Below are positions 56,597-64,000 of a stretch of 64,000 nucleotides of DNA, piece after piece (the first letter of the stretch is position 1; the number at the start of each line of letters is the position of its first letter). The notes beneath the pieces are model-generated. The model saw only the letters and a program-made list of their open reading frames with translations. It searched no databases and was not told the DNA's origin. Position numbers and translations under genes: made by a program. The DNA comes from Psychrobacter sp. M13 (GTDB lineage Bacteria; Pseudomonadota; Gammaproteobacteria; Pseudomonadales; Moraxellaceae), in contig NZ_CP132194.1 in assembly GCF_030718935.1 (NCBI RefSeq), forward strand, positions 620,001 through 684,000, given 5' to 3'.

Positions 56597-56624
56597 TTGC
56601 AATGAGCTACAAGGTGTGTATAAT
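56597..56624 (+). promoter_or_regulatory. Promoter of the S10 operon
   Basis: TTGCAA (56597-56602) and a perfect TATAAT (56619-56624) are separated by 16 bases, immediately after the rng stop. Transcription would start near 56632, leaving a leader of about 270 bases before rpsJ. Confidence 0.7.
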
Positions 56625-56631
56625 ATACACC

Positions 56632-56901
56632 ACTGAATTATATAAGCGCCGCCAAGTAAACCGCTGGCGCTATAACAGCTAGAGCATCGTTTCTAGCACT
56701 ATTTCATTATGCCTTTGCTGATTTCCATATTAATAGGAGATTCGGCGGGGCTTTAAACTATTTTGCTTTTGATGGCAGCGGGTTTTGATAAAAGACAAGC
56801 GATCATTGCAAGTGAATATTTAATTAAACGGCTTTTTATCATTACCTTGTATTGCGTCGCATTGCAAGAATGACAAAAACACATATTAGGAGCTTGCTGG
56901 C
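56632..56901 (+). promoter_or_regulatory. Structured leader of the S10 operon
   Basis: About 270 untranslated bases with at least two hairpins: AGCGCC/GGCGCT (56645-56650 with 56666-56671) and GCTAGA/TCTAGC around GCATCGTT (56678-56697). No open reading frame is convincing. In enterobacteria a leader here mediates L4 autoregulation; whether this leader does so is unknown. Confidence 0.5.
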
Positions 56902-57213
56902 ATGGCTAACCAGAGAATCCGTATCCGTCTTAAGTCTTTTGATCATCGTTTGATTGATCAATCAGCACAAGAGATTGTTGATACTGCAAAACGTACCGGT
57001 GCGCAAGTTTGTGGTCCTGTACCGTTGCCGACTCGTATTGAGCGCTTCGACGTTCTAACCTCGCCACACGTCAACAAAGATGCTCGTGATCAGTACGAAA
57101 TCCGTACTCACAAGCGTATGGTTGATATCGTTCAGCCTACTGACAAAACTGTGGACGCGCTAATGAAGTTAGATTTAGCAGCAGGCGTTGACGTTCAAAT
57201 TGCTTTGGGTTAA
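56902..57213 (+). CDS. rpsJ: 30S ribosomal protein S10
   Basis: 103 residues, normal length. [30 protein letters not shown] and [32 protein letters not shown] are the S10 signature. AGGAGC precedes the ATG. First gene of the S10 operon, also the NusE antitermination factor. Confidence 0.98.
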   Translation: MANQRIRIRLKSFDHRLIDQSAQEIVDTAKRTGAQVCGPVPLPTRIERFDVLTSPHVNKDARDQYEIRTHKRMVDIVQPTDKTVDALMKLDLAAGVDVQIALG

Positions 57214-57258
57214 TGCAACATATCCAAACCATTAATAGAAGATATAAAGAGGTTTAAA

Positions 57259-57897
57259 ATGGCGATTGGTTTAGTCGGTAAAAAATGCGGCATGACCCGT
57301 GTCTTCACTGAGGCAGGCGCATCTATCCCTGTTACAGTAGTAGAAGTTGACGCAAACCGCATTACTCAAGTAAAAAACACGGATACAGATGGTTATCAAG
57401 CCATCCAGATCACTACTGGTACTCGTCGTGATAGCCGCGTAACTGCTGCTCAAAAAGGTCACTTTGCTAAAGCTGGCGTAAAAGCTGGTCGTGGTGTTTG
57501 GGAGTTTCGTGCTAATGAGAGTGATCTTGAAGGCCGCGAGATTGGTGGCGAGATACTAGCTGACTTGTTCGAACAAGGTCAGATGGTTGATGTTACAGGA
57601 ACGAGTAAAGGTAAAGGTTTTCAAGGTCCTGTAAAACGTCACAACTTTAGTATGCAAGATGCGACTCATGGTAACTCAGTATCTCATCGTGCACATGGTT
57701 CAACTGGTCAAAACCAGTCACCAGGTAAAGTATTCAAAGGCAAAAAGATGGCGGGTCAGATGGGTAACAAGCGTGTTACTGTTCAAGGCCTAGAAGTGAT
57801 TTCAGTTGATGCTGAAAAAGGGTTGCTTGTCATCAAAGGTGCTATCCCAGGTGCCACCGGTGGCGATGTTATCGTACGTCCGTCAGTCAAAGCCTAA
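57259..57897 (+). CDS. rplC: 50S ribosomal protein L3
   Basis: 212 residues. [17 protein letters not shown] at the N-terminus and the central [22 protein letters not shown] loop (the Gln near residue 150 is the methylated position in E. coli) identify L3, one of the proteins that start 50S assembly. 45 bases after rpsJ. Confidence 0.98.
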   Translation: MAIGLVGKKCGMTRVFTEAGASIPVTVVEVDANRITQVKNTDTDGYQAIQITTGTRRDSRVTAAQKGHFAKAGVKAGRGVWEFRANESDLEGREIGGEILADLFEQGQMVDVTGTSKGKGFQGPVKRHNFSMQDATHGNSVSHRAHGSTGQNQSPGKVFKGKKMAGQMGNKRVTVQGLEVISVDAEKGLLVIKGAIPGATGGDVIVRPSVKA

Positions 57898-57911
57898 GCA
57901 AGGGGATTAAC

Positions 57912-58514
57912 GTGGATTTAAAAACAGTTACAGGTGCGGCGGTTGAGCTTTCTGATACGGCTTTTGGTCGTGAATTCAACGAAGCATTAGTGCATCAAGT
58001 CGTCACCGCTTATTTAGCTGGTGCTCGTCAAGGTACACGCGCACAAAAAACCCGTGCCGAAGTTTCTGGCGGTGGCATTAAGCCATGGCGTCAAAAAGGT
58101 ACTGGTCGTGCTCGTGCAGGCTCTATTCGTAGTCCAATCTGGCGTGGCGGTGGTCGTACATTCGCGGCAAAACCACAAGATTGGTCACAAAAAGTTAACC
58201 GTAAAATGTACCGTGGTGCTATGCAGTGCATCTTAGCCGAATTGATTCGCCAAGAGCGTTTGATTCTGGTTGAAGATATGACTATGTCTGCACCTAAGAC
58301 CAAAGATCTTATCGCTAAATTAAATGATTTAAACGCACCACGTGCTTTGATCATTACTAAAGAAGTCGATGAGAACTTGTACTTAGCGGCTCGCAACATT
58401 CCAAATGTCAATGTACTCGGTACAAGTGAAGTGGATCCAGTGAGCTTGATTGCTTTTGACAAAGTAATCATGTCAGTCGAAGCGGCGAAACAATTTGAGG
58501 AAGCACTAGCATGA
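57912..58514 (+). CDS. rplD: 50S ribosomal protein L4
   Basis: 200 residues with a GTG start (AAGGGG upstream). The extended tunnel loop [29 protein letters not shown] lies at about 45-73 and [16 protein letters not shown] after it. In enterobacteria L4 represses its own operon. It overlaps rplW by four bases (ATGA). Confidence 0.98.
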   Translation: MDLKTVTGAAVELSDTAFGREFNEALVHQVVTAYLAGARQGTRAQKTRAEVSGGGIKPWRQKGTGRARAGSIRSPIWRGGGRTFAAKPQDWSQKVNRKMYRGAMQCILAELIRQERLILVEDMTMSAPKTKDLIAKLNDLNAPRALIITKEVDENLYLAARNIPNVNVLGTSEVDPVSLIAFDKVIMSVEAAKQFEEALA

Positions 58515-58858
58515 ATAACGCAAGACTTTATCAGATCCTAAGAGGACCTGTCTTCTCAGAGAAATCTCAAATGCTTGGCGATTCACTTGGTGTACAAGTA
58601 TTCAAAATTGATTCTAAAGCGACTAAGCTTGAAGTCAAAAAAGCAGTTGAGTTGATGTTTGAAGGTGTTGAAGTTACTAAAGTAAACACTTTGAATGTTA
58701 AAGGTAAGACAAAGCGTTTTGGTAAAACTATCGGCCGTCGTAATGACTATAAAAAAGCCTATGTTACCTTAAAAGCTGGTCAAGATGTACAAATGGCTGA
58801 TGCTGGTGAGGAAGTAGCTAATACTGCTCCTGCTAGTGAAACAGCGAACAACGAATAA
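58511..58858 (+). CDS. rplW: 50S ribosomal protein L23
   Basis: 115 residues. [43 protein letters not shown] and [14 protein letters not shown] are L23. An acidic/Ala-rich tail of about 20 residues extends it past the E. coli protein (100). L23 docks trigger factor and SRP at the tunnel exit. Confidence 0.97.
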   Translation: MNNARLYQILRGPVFSEKSQMLGDSLGVQVFKIDSKATKLEVKKAVELMFEGVEVTKVNTLNVKGKTKRFGKTIGRRNDYKKAYVTLKAGQDVQMADAGEEVANTAPASETANNE

Positions 58859-58869
58859 GGATTACACTC

Positions 58870-59697
58870 ATGCCTATCGTAAAAGCAAAGCCAACATCAC
58901 CAGGCCGTCGTTTTGTTGAAAAAGTTGTGCATCCACACCTTTACAAAGGTCGTCCGTTTGCAGCACTTCTAGAATCAAAAAGTAAGTCAGGTGGTCGTAA
59001 CAATAATGGCCGCATCACGTCGCGTCATATTGGTGGCGGTCATAAACAGCATTATCGTATTATTGACTTTAAACGTACTAAAGATAATATTCCAGCGATC
59101 GTAGAACGTATCGAATATGATCCTAACCGTACCGCTCATATTGCATTACTTAAGTATGCTGATGGCGAACGTCGTTATATCATTGCTGCTAAGAAGCAAG
59201 CCGTTGGTGATACTGTACTATCAGGTGAAATGTCACCTATTCGTCCAGGTAACTGTTTACCGCTTAAAAACATCCCTTTGGGTACTGTGATCCATAATAT
59301 CGAACTTAAAATCGGTAAAGGCGCACAGATGGCTCGAGCAGCGGGTGCAAGCGTACAGTTACTAGGTCGTGATGGTATCTATGCAATCCTACGTATGCGT
59401 TCAGGCGAAACTCGCCGTGTGCATATCAATTGCCGCGCCGTTATTGGTGAAGTCTCTAATACTGAAAACAACTTGAAATCACTTGGTAAAGCTGGTGCGT
59501 CACGTTGGAGAGGTATTCGTCCTTCCGTTCGTGGTGTCGCAATGAACCCAGTTGATCACCCACATGGTGGTGGTGAAGGTCGTAACAAAGGTCGCCATCC
59601 TACTAGCCCTTGGGGTCAGAAGTCTAAAGGACTGAAAACGCGTCACAATAAGCGTACTGACAATATGATCATCCGTCGCGCCAAGAAGAAGAAATAA
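58870..59697 (+). CDS. rplB: 50S ribosomal protein L2
   Basis: 275 residues. [25 protein letters not shown] at the start, [15 protein letters not shown], and the conserved [20 protein letters not shown] (about 225-244), including the His needed for peptidyl transfer support. 11 bases after rplW. Confidence 0.98.
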   Translation: MPIVKAKPTSPGRRFVEKVVHPHLYKGRPFAALLESKSKSGGRNNNGRITSRHIGGGHKQHYRIIDFKRTKDNIPAIVERIEYDPNRTAHIALLKYADGERRYIIAAKKQAVGDTVLSGEMSPIRPGNCLPLKNIPLGTVIHNIELKIGKGAQMARAAGASVQLLGRDGIYAILRMRSGETRRVHINCRAVIGEVSNTENNLKSLGKAGASRWRGIRPSVRGVAMNPVDHPHGGGEGRNKGRHPTSPWGQKSKGLKTRHNKRTDNMIIRRAKKKK

Positions 59698-59708
59698 GGA
59701 AGAATTTC

Positions 59709-59984
59709 ATGCCTCGTTCATTGAAAAAAGGTCCATTCATTGATGCGCATTTGTTTGCTAAAGTTGAGACTGCTATTGAAGCCAACTCACGCAAACCGAT
59801 CAAAACTTGGTCGCGCCGCTCGATGATTCTGCCACAAATGGTTGGCCTAACTTTATCTGTTCATAATGGCCGTACTCACGTACCGGTTATCATTAGTGAG
59901 CAGATGGTTGGTCATAAACTAGGTGAATTTGCTCCGACCCGTACCTATCGCGGTCACGGCATTGACAAGAAAGCTAAGAGATAA
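59709..59984 (+). CDS. rpsS: 30S ribosomal protein S19
   Basis: 91 residues. [14 protein letters not shown] at the N-terminus and [17 protein letters not shown] near the end are the S19 signature. It binds 16S rRNA in the head with S13. 11 bases after rplB, AAGGAAG upstream. Confidence 0.98.
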   Translation: MPRSLKKGPFIDAHLFAKVETAIEANSRKPIKTWSRRSMILPQMVGLTLSVHNGRTHVPVIISEQMVGHKLGEFAPTRTYRGHGIDKKAKR

Positions 59985-59994
59985 GGTGCTTACC

Positions 59995-60324
59995 ATGGAA
60001 GTAACTGCAAAATTACGCGGTGCCGCCATCTCGGCACAAAAAGTTAGACTCGTTGCTGATGAAGTTCGTGGCAAATCTATTGAGCGTGCTTTGGATATCT
60101 TAACGTATAGCAATAAAAAAGGCGCTGTGTTTGTTAAGAAATGCCTTAACTCAGCTATCGCCAATGCCGAACATAACAACGGTTTAGATATTGATACGTT
60201 AAAAGTATCGACTATCTACGTTGATGAAGGCATTACGCTAAAACGTATCCTACCACGTGCTAAAGGTCGCGCTGATCGTATCAGCAAACGTACCTGTCAC
60301 ATCACTATAAAGGTAGGAGAATAA
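59995..60324 (+). CDS. rplV: 50S ribosomal protein L22
   Basis: 109 residues from the ATG at 59995, giving the usual N-terminus [26 protein letters not shown]; an upstream in-frame ATG at 59923 lies within rpsS and is rejected. The tail has [23 protein letters not shown] with the tunnel hairpin involved in macrolide response. Confidence 0.97.
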   Translation: MEVTAKLRGAAISAQKVRLVADEVRGKSIERALDILTYSNKKGAVFVKKCLNSAIANAEHNNGLDIDTLKVSTIYVDEGITLKRILPRAKGRADRISKRTCHITIKVGE

Positions 60325-60327
60325 GTT

Positions 60328-61056
60328 ATGGGTCAAAAAGTACATCCAATCGGAATTCGTCTTGGTGTTGTAAAAAAGCATAACGCAAACTGGTATGCTA
60401 GCCCTAAACAATACTCAGAATACCTCATTAACGACATCCAAGTTCGTGAGTATCTCCGCAAAAAACTAGACAACGCTATGGTCAGCGGTATTATGATCGA
60501 GCGTCCTACTGGTGCTGCTAAGATTACCATTTCCACTGCGCGTCCTGGTATTGTTATCGGTAAAAAAGGCGAAGATATTGAAAGACTTCAAAAAGAATTG
60601 ACCAAAATTATGGGCGTACCTGCTCAGGTCAACATTGAAGAAATCACCTCACCTGATCTTGATGCTCGTTTAGTAGCAGAAGGTATCGCAAGCCAGCTTG
60701 AGCGTCGTGTTATGTTTCGCCGTGCTATGAAGCGCGCCGTGCAGAACAGTATGCGTTCTGGTGCTAAAGGCATTAAAGTTGAGCTGTCTGGCCGTCTTGG
60801 CGGTGCTGAAATTGCTCGTACTGAATGGTATCGTGAAGGTCGTGTACCTTTACATACGCTCCGCGCTGATATTGACTATGCGTCAATTCGTGCAGAGACT
60901 ACTTACGGCACTATCGGTGTAAAAGTTTGGATCTTCCGTGGCGAAATCCTTGACGGTATGAACAGTGTTTATAATCCCGTTAAAGAAGAGCCTCGCGCGC
61001 CAAAACGCCGTGGTCGTGGTGGAAACGGAAATCGTCGAAACTCAGACAGAGGGTAA
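60328..61056 (+). CDS. rpsC: 30S ribosomal protein S3
   Basis: 242 residues. [23 protein letters not shown], the KH motif [20 protein letters not shown] and [30 protein letters not shown] identify S3. A basic Arg/Gly/Asn tail of about 25 residues extends the C-terminus. 3 bases after rplV. Confidence 0.98.
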   Translation: MGQKVHPIGIRLGVVKKHNANWYASPKQYSEYLINDIQVREYLRKKLDNAMVSGIMIERPTGAAKITISTARPGIVIGKKGEDIERLQKELTKIMGVPAQVNIEEITSPDLDARLVAEGIASQLERRVMFRRAMKRAVQNSMRSGAKGIKVELSGRLGGAEIARTEWYREGRVPLHTLRADIDYASIRAETTYGTIGVKVWIFRGEILDGMNSVYNPVKEEPRAPKRRGRGGNGNRRNSDRG

Positions 61057-61059
61057 ACT

Positions 61060-61473
61060 ATGTTACAGCCAAAACGTACCAAGTTTCGTAAAATGCATAA
61101 AGGTCGTAACACTGGGCTTGCTCATCGTGGAAGCACCGTTGCATTCGGACAAATTGGTCTAAAATCTTTGACTCGTGGTCGTATGACTGCCCGTCAAATT
61201 GAAGCAGCACGTCGTACCATTACTCGTAAGATCAAACGTGGTGGTAAAATTTGGATTCGTGTATTCCCAGACAAACCTATTACCAATAAACCATTAGAAG
61301 TACGTATGGGTAAAGGTAAAGGTCCTGTAGAATATTGGGTATGCGAAGTCAAACCTGGTAAAGTGCTATATGAAATCGAAGGGGTTTCAGAAGAACTTGC
61401 TCGCGAAGCGTTAACGCTTGCTGCAGCAAAACTGCCCTTTAAAACTACCATTGTTAAGCGGACGATAATGTAA
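61060..61473 (+). CDS. rplP: 50S ribosomal protein L16
   Basis: 137 residues. [17 protein letters not shown] at the start, [39 protein letters not shown], and the [18 protein letters not shown] block. It sits near the A-site tRNA. Its stop overlaps the rpmC start by one base. Confidence 0.98.
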   Translation: MLQPKRTKFRKMHKGRNTGLAHRGSTVAFGQIGLKSLTRGRMTARQIEAARRTITRKIKRGGKIWIRVFPDKPITNKPLEVRMGKGKGPVEYWVCEVKPGKVLYEIEGVSEELAREALTLAAAKLPFKTTIVKRTIM

Positions 61474-61670
61474 TGAAGATCAGTGAATTACGTGATAAAT
61501 CATTAGAAGAACTGACTCAGTTACTTGATGAAAAGCAACTTGATGCTTTCCGTATTCGTATGGCTAAAGCAACGGGTCAGTTGGGGAATACCCATGAAGT
61601 TCGTGGTAATCGTCGTACGATCGCCCAGCTTCAGACTTTGATTAACGAGAAACAACGAGGCGACTCATGA
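61473..61670 (+). CDS. rpmC: 50S ribosomal protein L29
   Basis: 65 residues. [59 protein letters not shown] is the two-helix L29 pattern. It overlaps rplP by one base and rpsQ by four (ATGA). Confidence 0.97.
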   Translation: MKISELRDKSLEELTQLLDEKQLDAFRIRMAKATGQLGNTHEVRGNRRTIAQLQTLINEKQRGDS

Positions 61671-61939
61671 GCGATAACAATCAAGCAACTAACGCAAGCT
61701 TATTGACCGGTCGAGTTGTGAGCGACAAGATGGATAAGTCCATCACAGTTTTGATTGAGCGTCTGGTTCGTCATCCTTTGTATGGCAAGCAGCTTCGTCG
61801 TTCAACCAAAATCAAAGCTCATGATGAGAACAACGTTTGCCAACAAGGCGACCTTGTCCGTATCAAAGAGACGCGTCCAATTTCGAAAACTAAAGCTTGG
61901 ACTTTAGTGGAAGTGATTGAGAAAGTAGAAAAAATCTAA
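61667..61939 (+). CDS. rpsQ: 30S ribosomal protein S17
   Basis: 90 residues. [43 protein letters not shown] and [22 protein letters not shown] are the OB-fold S17. Last gene of the S10 operon; a promoter-like sequence for the spc operon follows at once. Confidence 0.98.
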   Translation: MSDNNQATNASLLTGRVVSDKMDKSITVLIERLVRHPLYGKQLRRSTKIKAHDENNVCQQGDLVRIKETRPISKTKAWTLVEVIEKVEKI

Positions 61940-61944
61940 GTAAA

Positions 61945-61973
61945 TTGCAATAAAGACTAGAAGCTGTTAAAAT
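61945..61973 (+). promoter_or_regulatory. Candidate spc operon promoter
   Basis: TTGCAA (61945-61950) and TAAAAT (61968-61973) with a 17-base spacer, starting six bases after the rpsQ stop. The 178-base rpsQ-rplN gap is the only large one in this ribosomal cluster. Confidence 0.55.
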
Positions 61974-62117
61974 AGCCGCCTTTTTAGGGATGCCGTATGT
62001 GCTTTGTGCACATCATTAGCACTAGAGAAGTTGGTTATTGATATTAAAATGCCGACGACTCATACTGAGCTTGCGGCAGCAACTGGTTTTTATTGCTCAT
62101 ACCTGTGGAGTAACGCT

Positions 62118-62486
62118 ATGATTCAGGTTGAATCTATGCTGGAAGTTGCAGATAATAGCGGTGCAAGACGAGTTCAGTGCATTAAAGTACTGGGTGGTTC
62201 TCATCGTCGTTATGCATCAGTCGGCGATATCATCAAAGTAACGGTAAAAGAAGCCATTCCTCGCGGTCGTGTCAAAAAAGGCGATGTGATGAATGCAGTA
62301 GTTGTACGTACCAAAAAAGGCGTTCGTCGCCCTGATGGTTCGGTTATTCGTTTTGACGACAATGCTGCGGTATTGTTGAACCAAAACAAAGCACCGATTG
62401 CAACTCGTATTTTTGGACCGGTAACTCGTGAACTACGTGGTGATCAGTTTATGAAAATTGTATCCCTAGCACCAGAAGTATTGTGA
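62118..62486 (+). CDS. rplN: 50S ribosomal protein L14
   Basis: 122 residues from the ATG at 62118, giving the standard [27 protein letters not shown]. An in-frame start 38 codons upstream (62004) is rejected as too long. GTGGAG lies upstream of the [26 protein letters not shown] and [11 protein letters not shown] complete the family pattern. Confidence 0.97.
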   Translation: MIQVESMLEVADNSGARRVQCIKVLGGSHRRYASVGDIIKVTVKEAIPRGRVKKGDVMNAVVVRTKKGVRRPDGSVIRFDDNAAVLLNQNKAPIATRIFGPVTRELRGDQFMKIVSLAPEVL

Positions 62487-62494
62487 GGTAACCC

Positions 62495-62812
62495 ATGGCT
62501 AAATTACGTAAAGGCGATACAGTTATCGTGATTGCTGGTAAAGACAAAGGCAAGCAAGGTACTGTTCAAGCTGTTAAAAATGACCGTATTAAAGTTGAAG
62601 GCATTAACATTGTCACTAAACATCAGAAGCCAAATCAGGCGACTGGCGTTGAGGGCGGCATTTTAAAGCAAGAAGCTTTTTTACATATCTCAAATGTCGC
62701 AATTTTAAATGCGCAAACCCAAAAAGCAGACCGTATTACTTACCAAAAGAATGATGATGGCGTTAAACAACGCGTTTATCGTTCGAATGGTGAAGTTGTG
62801 GCGACTGCGTAA
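62495..62812 (+). CDS. rplX: 50S ribosomal protein L24
   Basis: 105 residues. A KOW motif in KGDTVIVIAGKDKGKQGTVQAVKNDRIKVEGINIVTKH, then EGGILKQEAFLHISNVAI. It is an early 50S assembly protein. 8 bases after rplN. Confidence 0.98.
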   Translation: MAKLRKGDTVIVIAGKDKGKQGTVQAVKNDRIKVEGINIVTKHQKPNQATGVEGGILKQEAFLHISNVAILNAQTQKADRITYQKNDDGVKQRVYRSNGEVVATA

Positions 62813-62833
62813 GACACTAAGGGTGTAATGGTA

Positions 62834-63370
62834 ATGGCAAGATTAAAAGCTTTATATAACGATGAACTAAAGCAAAAGATTAAAGAAGAACTTGCTTTAG
62901 ATAATGTGATGCAAGTGCCTAAAATCACTAAAATCACTTTAAACATGGGTGTAGGCGGCGCGTCTCAAGACAAGAAATTGCTTGAAGGTGCAGTAGCTGA
63001 TATGACCGCGATTGCTGGTCAAAAACCTGTAGTCACCAAAGCGCGTAAATCAATTGCAGGCTTTAAGATTCGTGAAGAATGGCCAATCGGTTGCAAAGTA
63101 ACGCTACGCGGTGAGCAAATGTACGAATTTTTAGATCGTCTCATTGCCGTTGCTATTCCTCGTGTTCGTGACTTTCGTGGTTTTTCACCTAAAGCCTTTG
63201 ATGGACGTGGTAACTATTCACTGGGTATCAAAGAGCAAATCGTATTCCCAGAAGTAGACTTTGACAAGATTGATCGTATCCGTGGTATGGATGTGACTAT
63301 CACAACGTCAGCTACTACTGATGACGAAGGTCGTGCGCTACTTAAAGCATTCGGCTTCCCATTTAAATAA
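62834..63370 (+). CDS. rplE: 50S ribosomal protein L5
   Basis: 178 residues from the ATG at 62834, matching the usual [13 protein letters not shown] start; an ATG two codons earlier is too close to the AAGGGTG ribosome site. [26 protein letters not shown] and [27 protein letters not shown] are L5. It binds 5S rRNA. Confidence 0.97.
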   Translation: MARLKALYNDELKQKIKEELALDNVMQVPKITKITLNMGVGGASQDKKLLEGAVADMTAIAGQKPVVTKARKSIAGFKIREEWPIGCKVTLRGEQMYEFLDRLIAVAIPRVRDFRGFSPKAFDGRGNYSLGIKEQIVFPEVDFDKIDRIRGMDVTITTSATTDDEGRALLKAFGFPFK

Positions 63371-63382
63371 GGTAAAGACGTT

Positions 63383-63688
63383 ATGGCAAAGAAGAGCATG
63401 ATTAACCGCGAATTAAAGCGCGAAAAAATGGTTGCTAAGTACGCTGATAAGCGCCTTAAGCTAAAAGCGACTATCAACGATATCAATGCAACTGACGAAG
63501 AGCGTATGGATGCGATGCTAGAGCTACAAGCCCTACCACGTAACTCATCGCCTGTACGTCTGCGCAATCGTTGTGCTATCACAGGTCGTCCTCATGGTTA
63601 TTTCCGCAAGTTTGGCTTATCACGCAATATGTTGCGTGAGCGTGTCATGCAAGGTGATGTACCTGGTGTTCGTAAAGCAAGCTGGTAA
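63383..63688 (+). CDS. rpsN: 30S ribosomal protein S14
   Basis: 101 residues, the long form without the zinc-binding CxxC pairs. The C-terminal block [49 protein letters not shown] is conserved S14. 12 bases after rplE. Confidence 0.98.
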   Translation: MAKKSMINRELKREKMVAKYADKRLKLKATINDINATDEERMDAMLELQALPRNSSPVRLRNRCAITGRPHGYFRKFGLSRNMLRERVMQGDVPGVRKASW

Positions 63689-63699
63689 GGAGTAATTAC

Positions 63700-64000
63700 A
63701 TGAGTATGCAAGATACTGTTGGGGATATGCTAACCCGTATTCGTAACGCCCAAATGGCTAATAAAGTTTCAGTAGCTATGCCAAGCTCTAAGCTACGTAA
63801 ATCTATCGCTGACTTATTGGTTAGTGAAGGTTATGTTGCTAGTGCTGAAGTTAAAGCTGAAGATAACAACAAAGCAACGCTAACTATCGAATTAAAGTAC
63901 TTCGAAGGCAAAGCCGTTATCGAAACTATCCAACGTTACAGCCGTCCTGGTTTACGCCAGCATCGCGGTAAAGACGCTATCCCTACTGTAAAACAAGGTA
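63700..64000 (+). CDS. rpsH: 30S ribosomal protein S8 (cut by window end)
   Basis: The first 100 residues are visible: [40 protein letters not shown], then [26 protein letters not shown] precedes the ATG, 11 bases after rpsN. S8 regulates the spc operon in E. coli. Confidence 0.96.
   Translation, partial: MSMQDTVGDMLTRIRNAQMANKVSVAMPSSKLRKSIADLLVSEGYVASAEVKAEDNNKATLTIELKYFEGKAVIETIQRYSRPGLRQHRGKDAIPTVKQG

Overview
The window looks like a chromosomal segment of a Psychrobacter-like member of the Moraxellaceae (Gammaproteobacteria). I infer this from the moderate GC content, the character of the protein sequences and the gene neighbourhoods: trpF/trpB/trpA-accD-folC-SPOR, gatC-gatA//gatB, mreBCD-maf-rng, and the S10/spc ribosomal protein operons. 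I could not run a database search, so the genus is an inference. No rRNA and no CRISPR array is present.

Layout. 1-9 kb: the 3'-truncated end of an AGCS Na+/alanine symporter gene, a LemA-TPM-TPM envelope cluster, adenine deaminase, a sirtuin, and a large Sel1-repeat protein. 9-15 kb: a catabolic cluster on the minus strand (iron alcohol dehydrogenase, CoA-acylating (methyl)malonate-semialdehyde dehydrogenase, enoyl-CoA hydratase, 3-hydroxyisobutyryl-CoA hydrolase) with a divergent IclR regulator. The four enzymes form a continuous hydration, thioester hydrolysis, oxidation and CoA-acylating series, and an exact 11-mer recurs in the intergenic regions. 15-19 kb: a CpxRA-like two-component system next to three small envelope proteins, one of them a duplicated-LTxxQ (Spy/CpxP-like) lipoprotein. 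A 36-bp element occurs twice here, each copy 21 bp upstream of a -10 box, and the second copy may drive a short untranslated RNA. 19-25 kb: tRNA-Arg(CCG), cytochrome c5, a YadGH-type ABC exporter, queF, proS. 25-41 kb: a MITE-like repeat, a DUF4230 protein, photolyase, trpF, trpB, trpA, accD, folC, a LysM/SPOR protein, DUF2726 and DUF1853 proteins, and bioA/bioF/bioD.

41.6-46.4 kb is an accessory patch that begins at the 3' end of tRNA-Pro(GGG). It holds a type II toxin-antitoxin pair, an IS3-family element with an intact A6G frameshift site, two relics (part of a related IS orfA and an IS-interrupted gene fragment), a DUF1566 lipoprotein and a second Sel1 protein. 46.4-50.5 kb: gatB, a small gene, gatA, gatC. 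50.5-51.4 kb: a second copy of the MITE-like repeat upstream of mreB. 51.4-56.6 kb: mreB, mreC, mreD, maf, and rng with a low-complexity insertion. 56.6-64 kb: the S10 operon (rpsJ to rpsQ) and the start of the spc operon (rplN to rpsH, cut by the window end), each with a candidate promoter.

The most unusual signals are the paired 36-bp promoters beside the CpxRA-like system, the self-contained 3-hydroxyacid module with its recurring 11-mer, and the two related MITE-like elements with 18-19 bp terminal inverted repeats.
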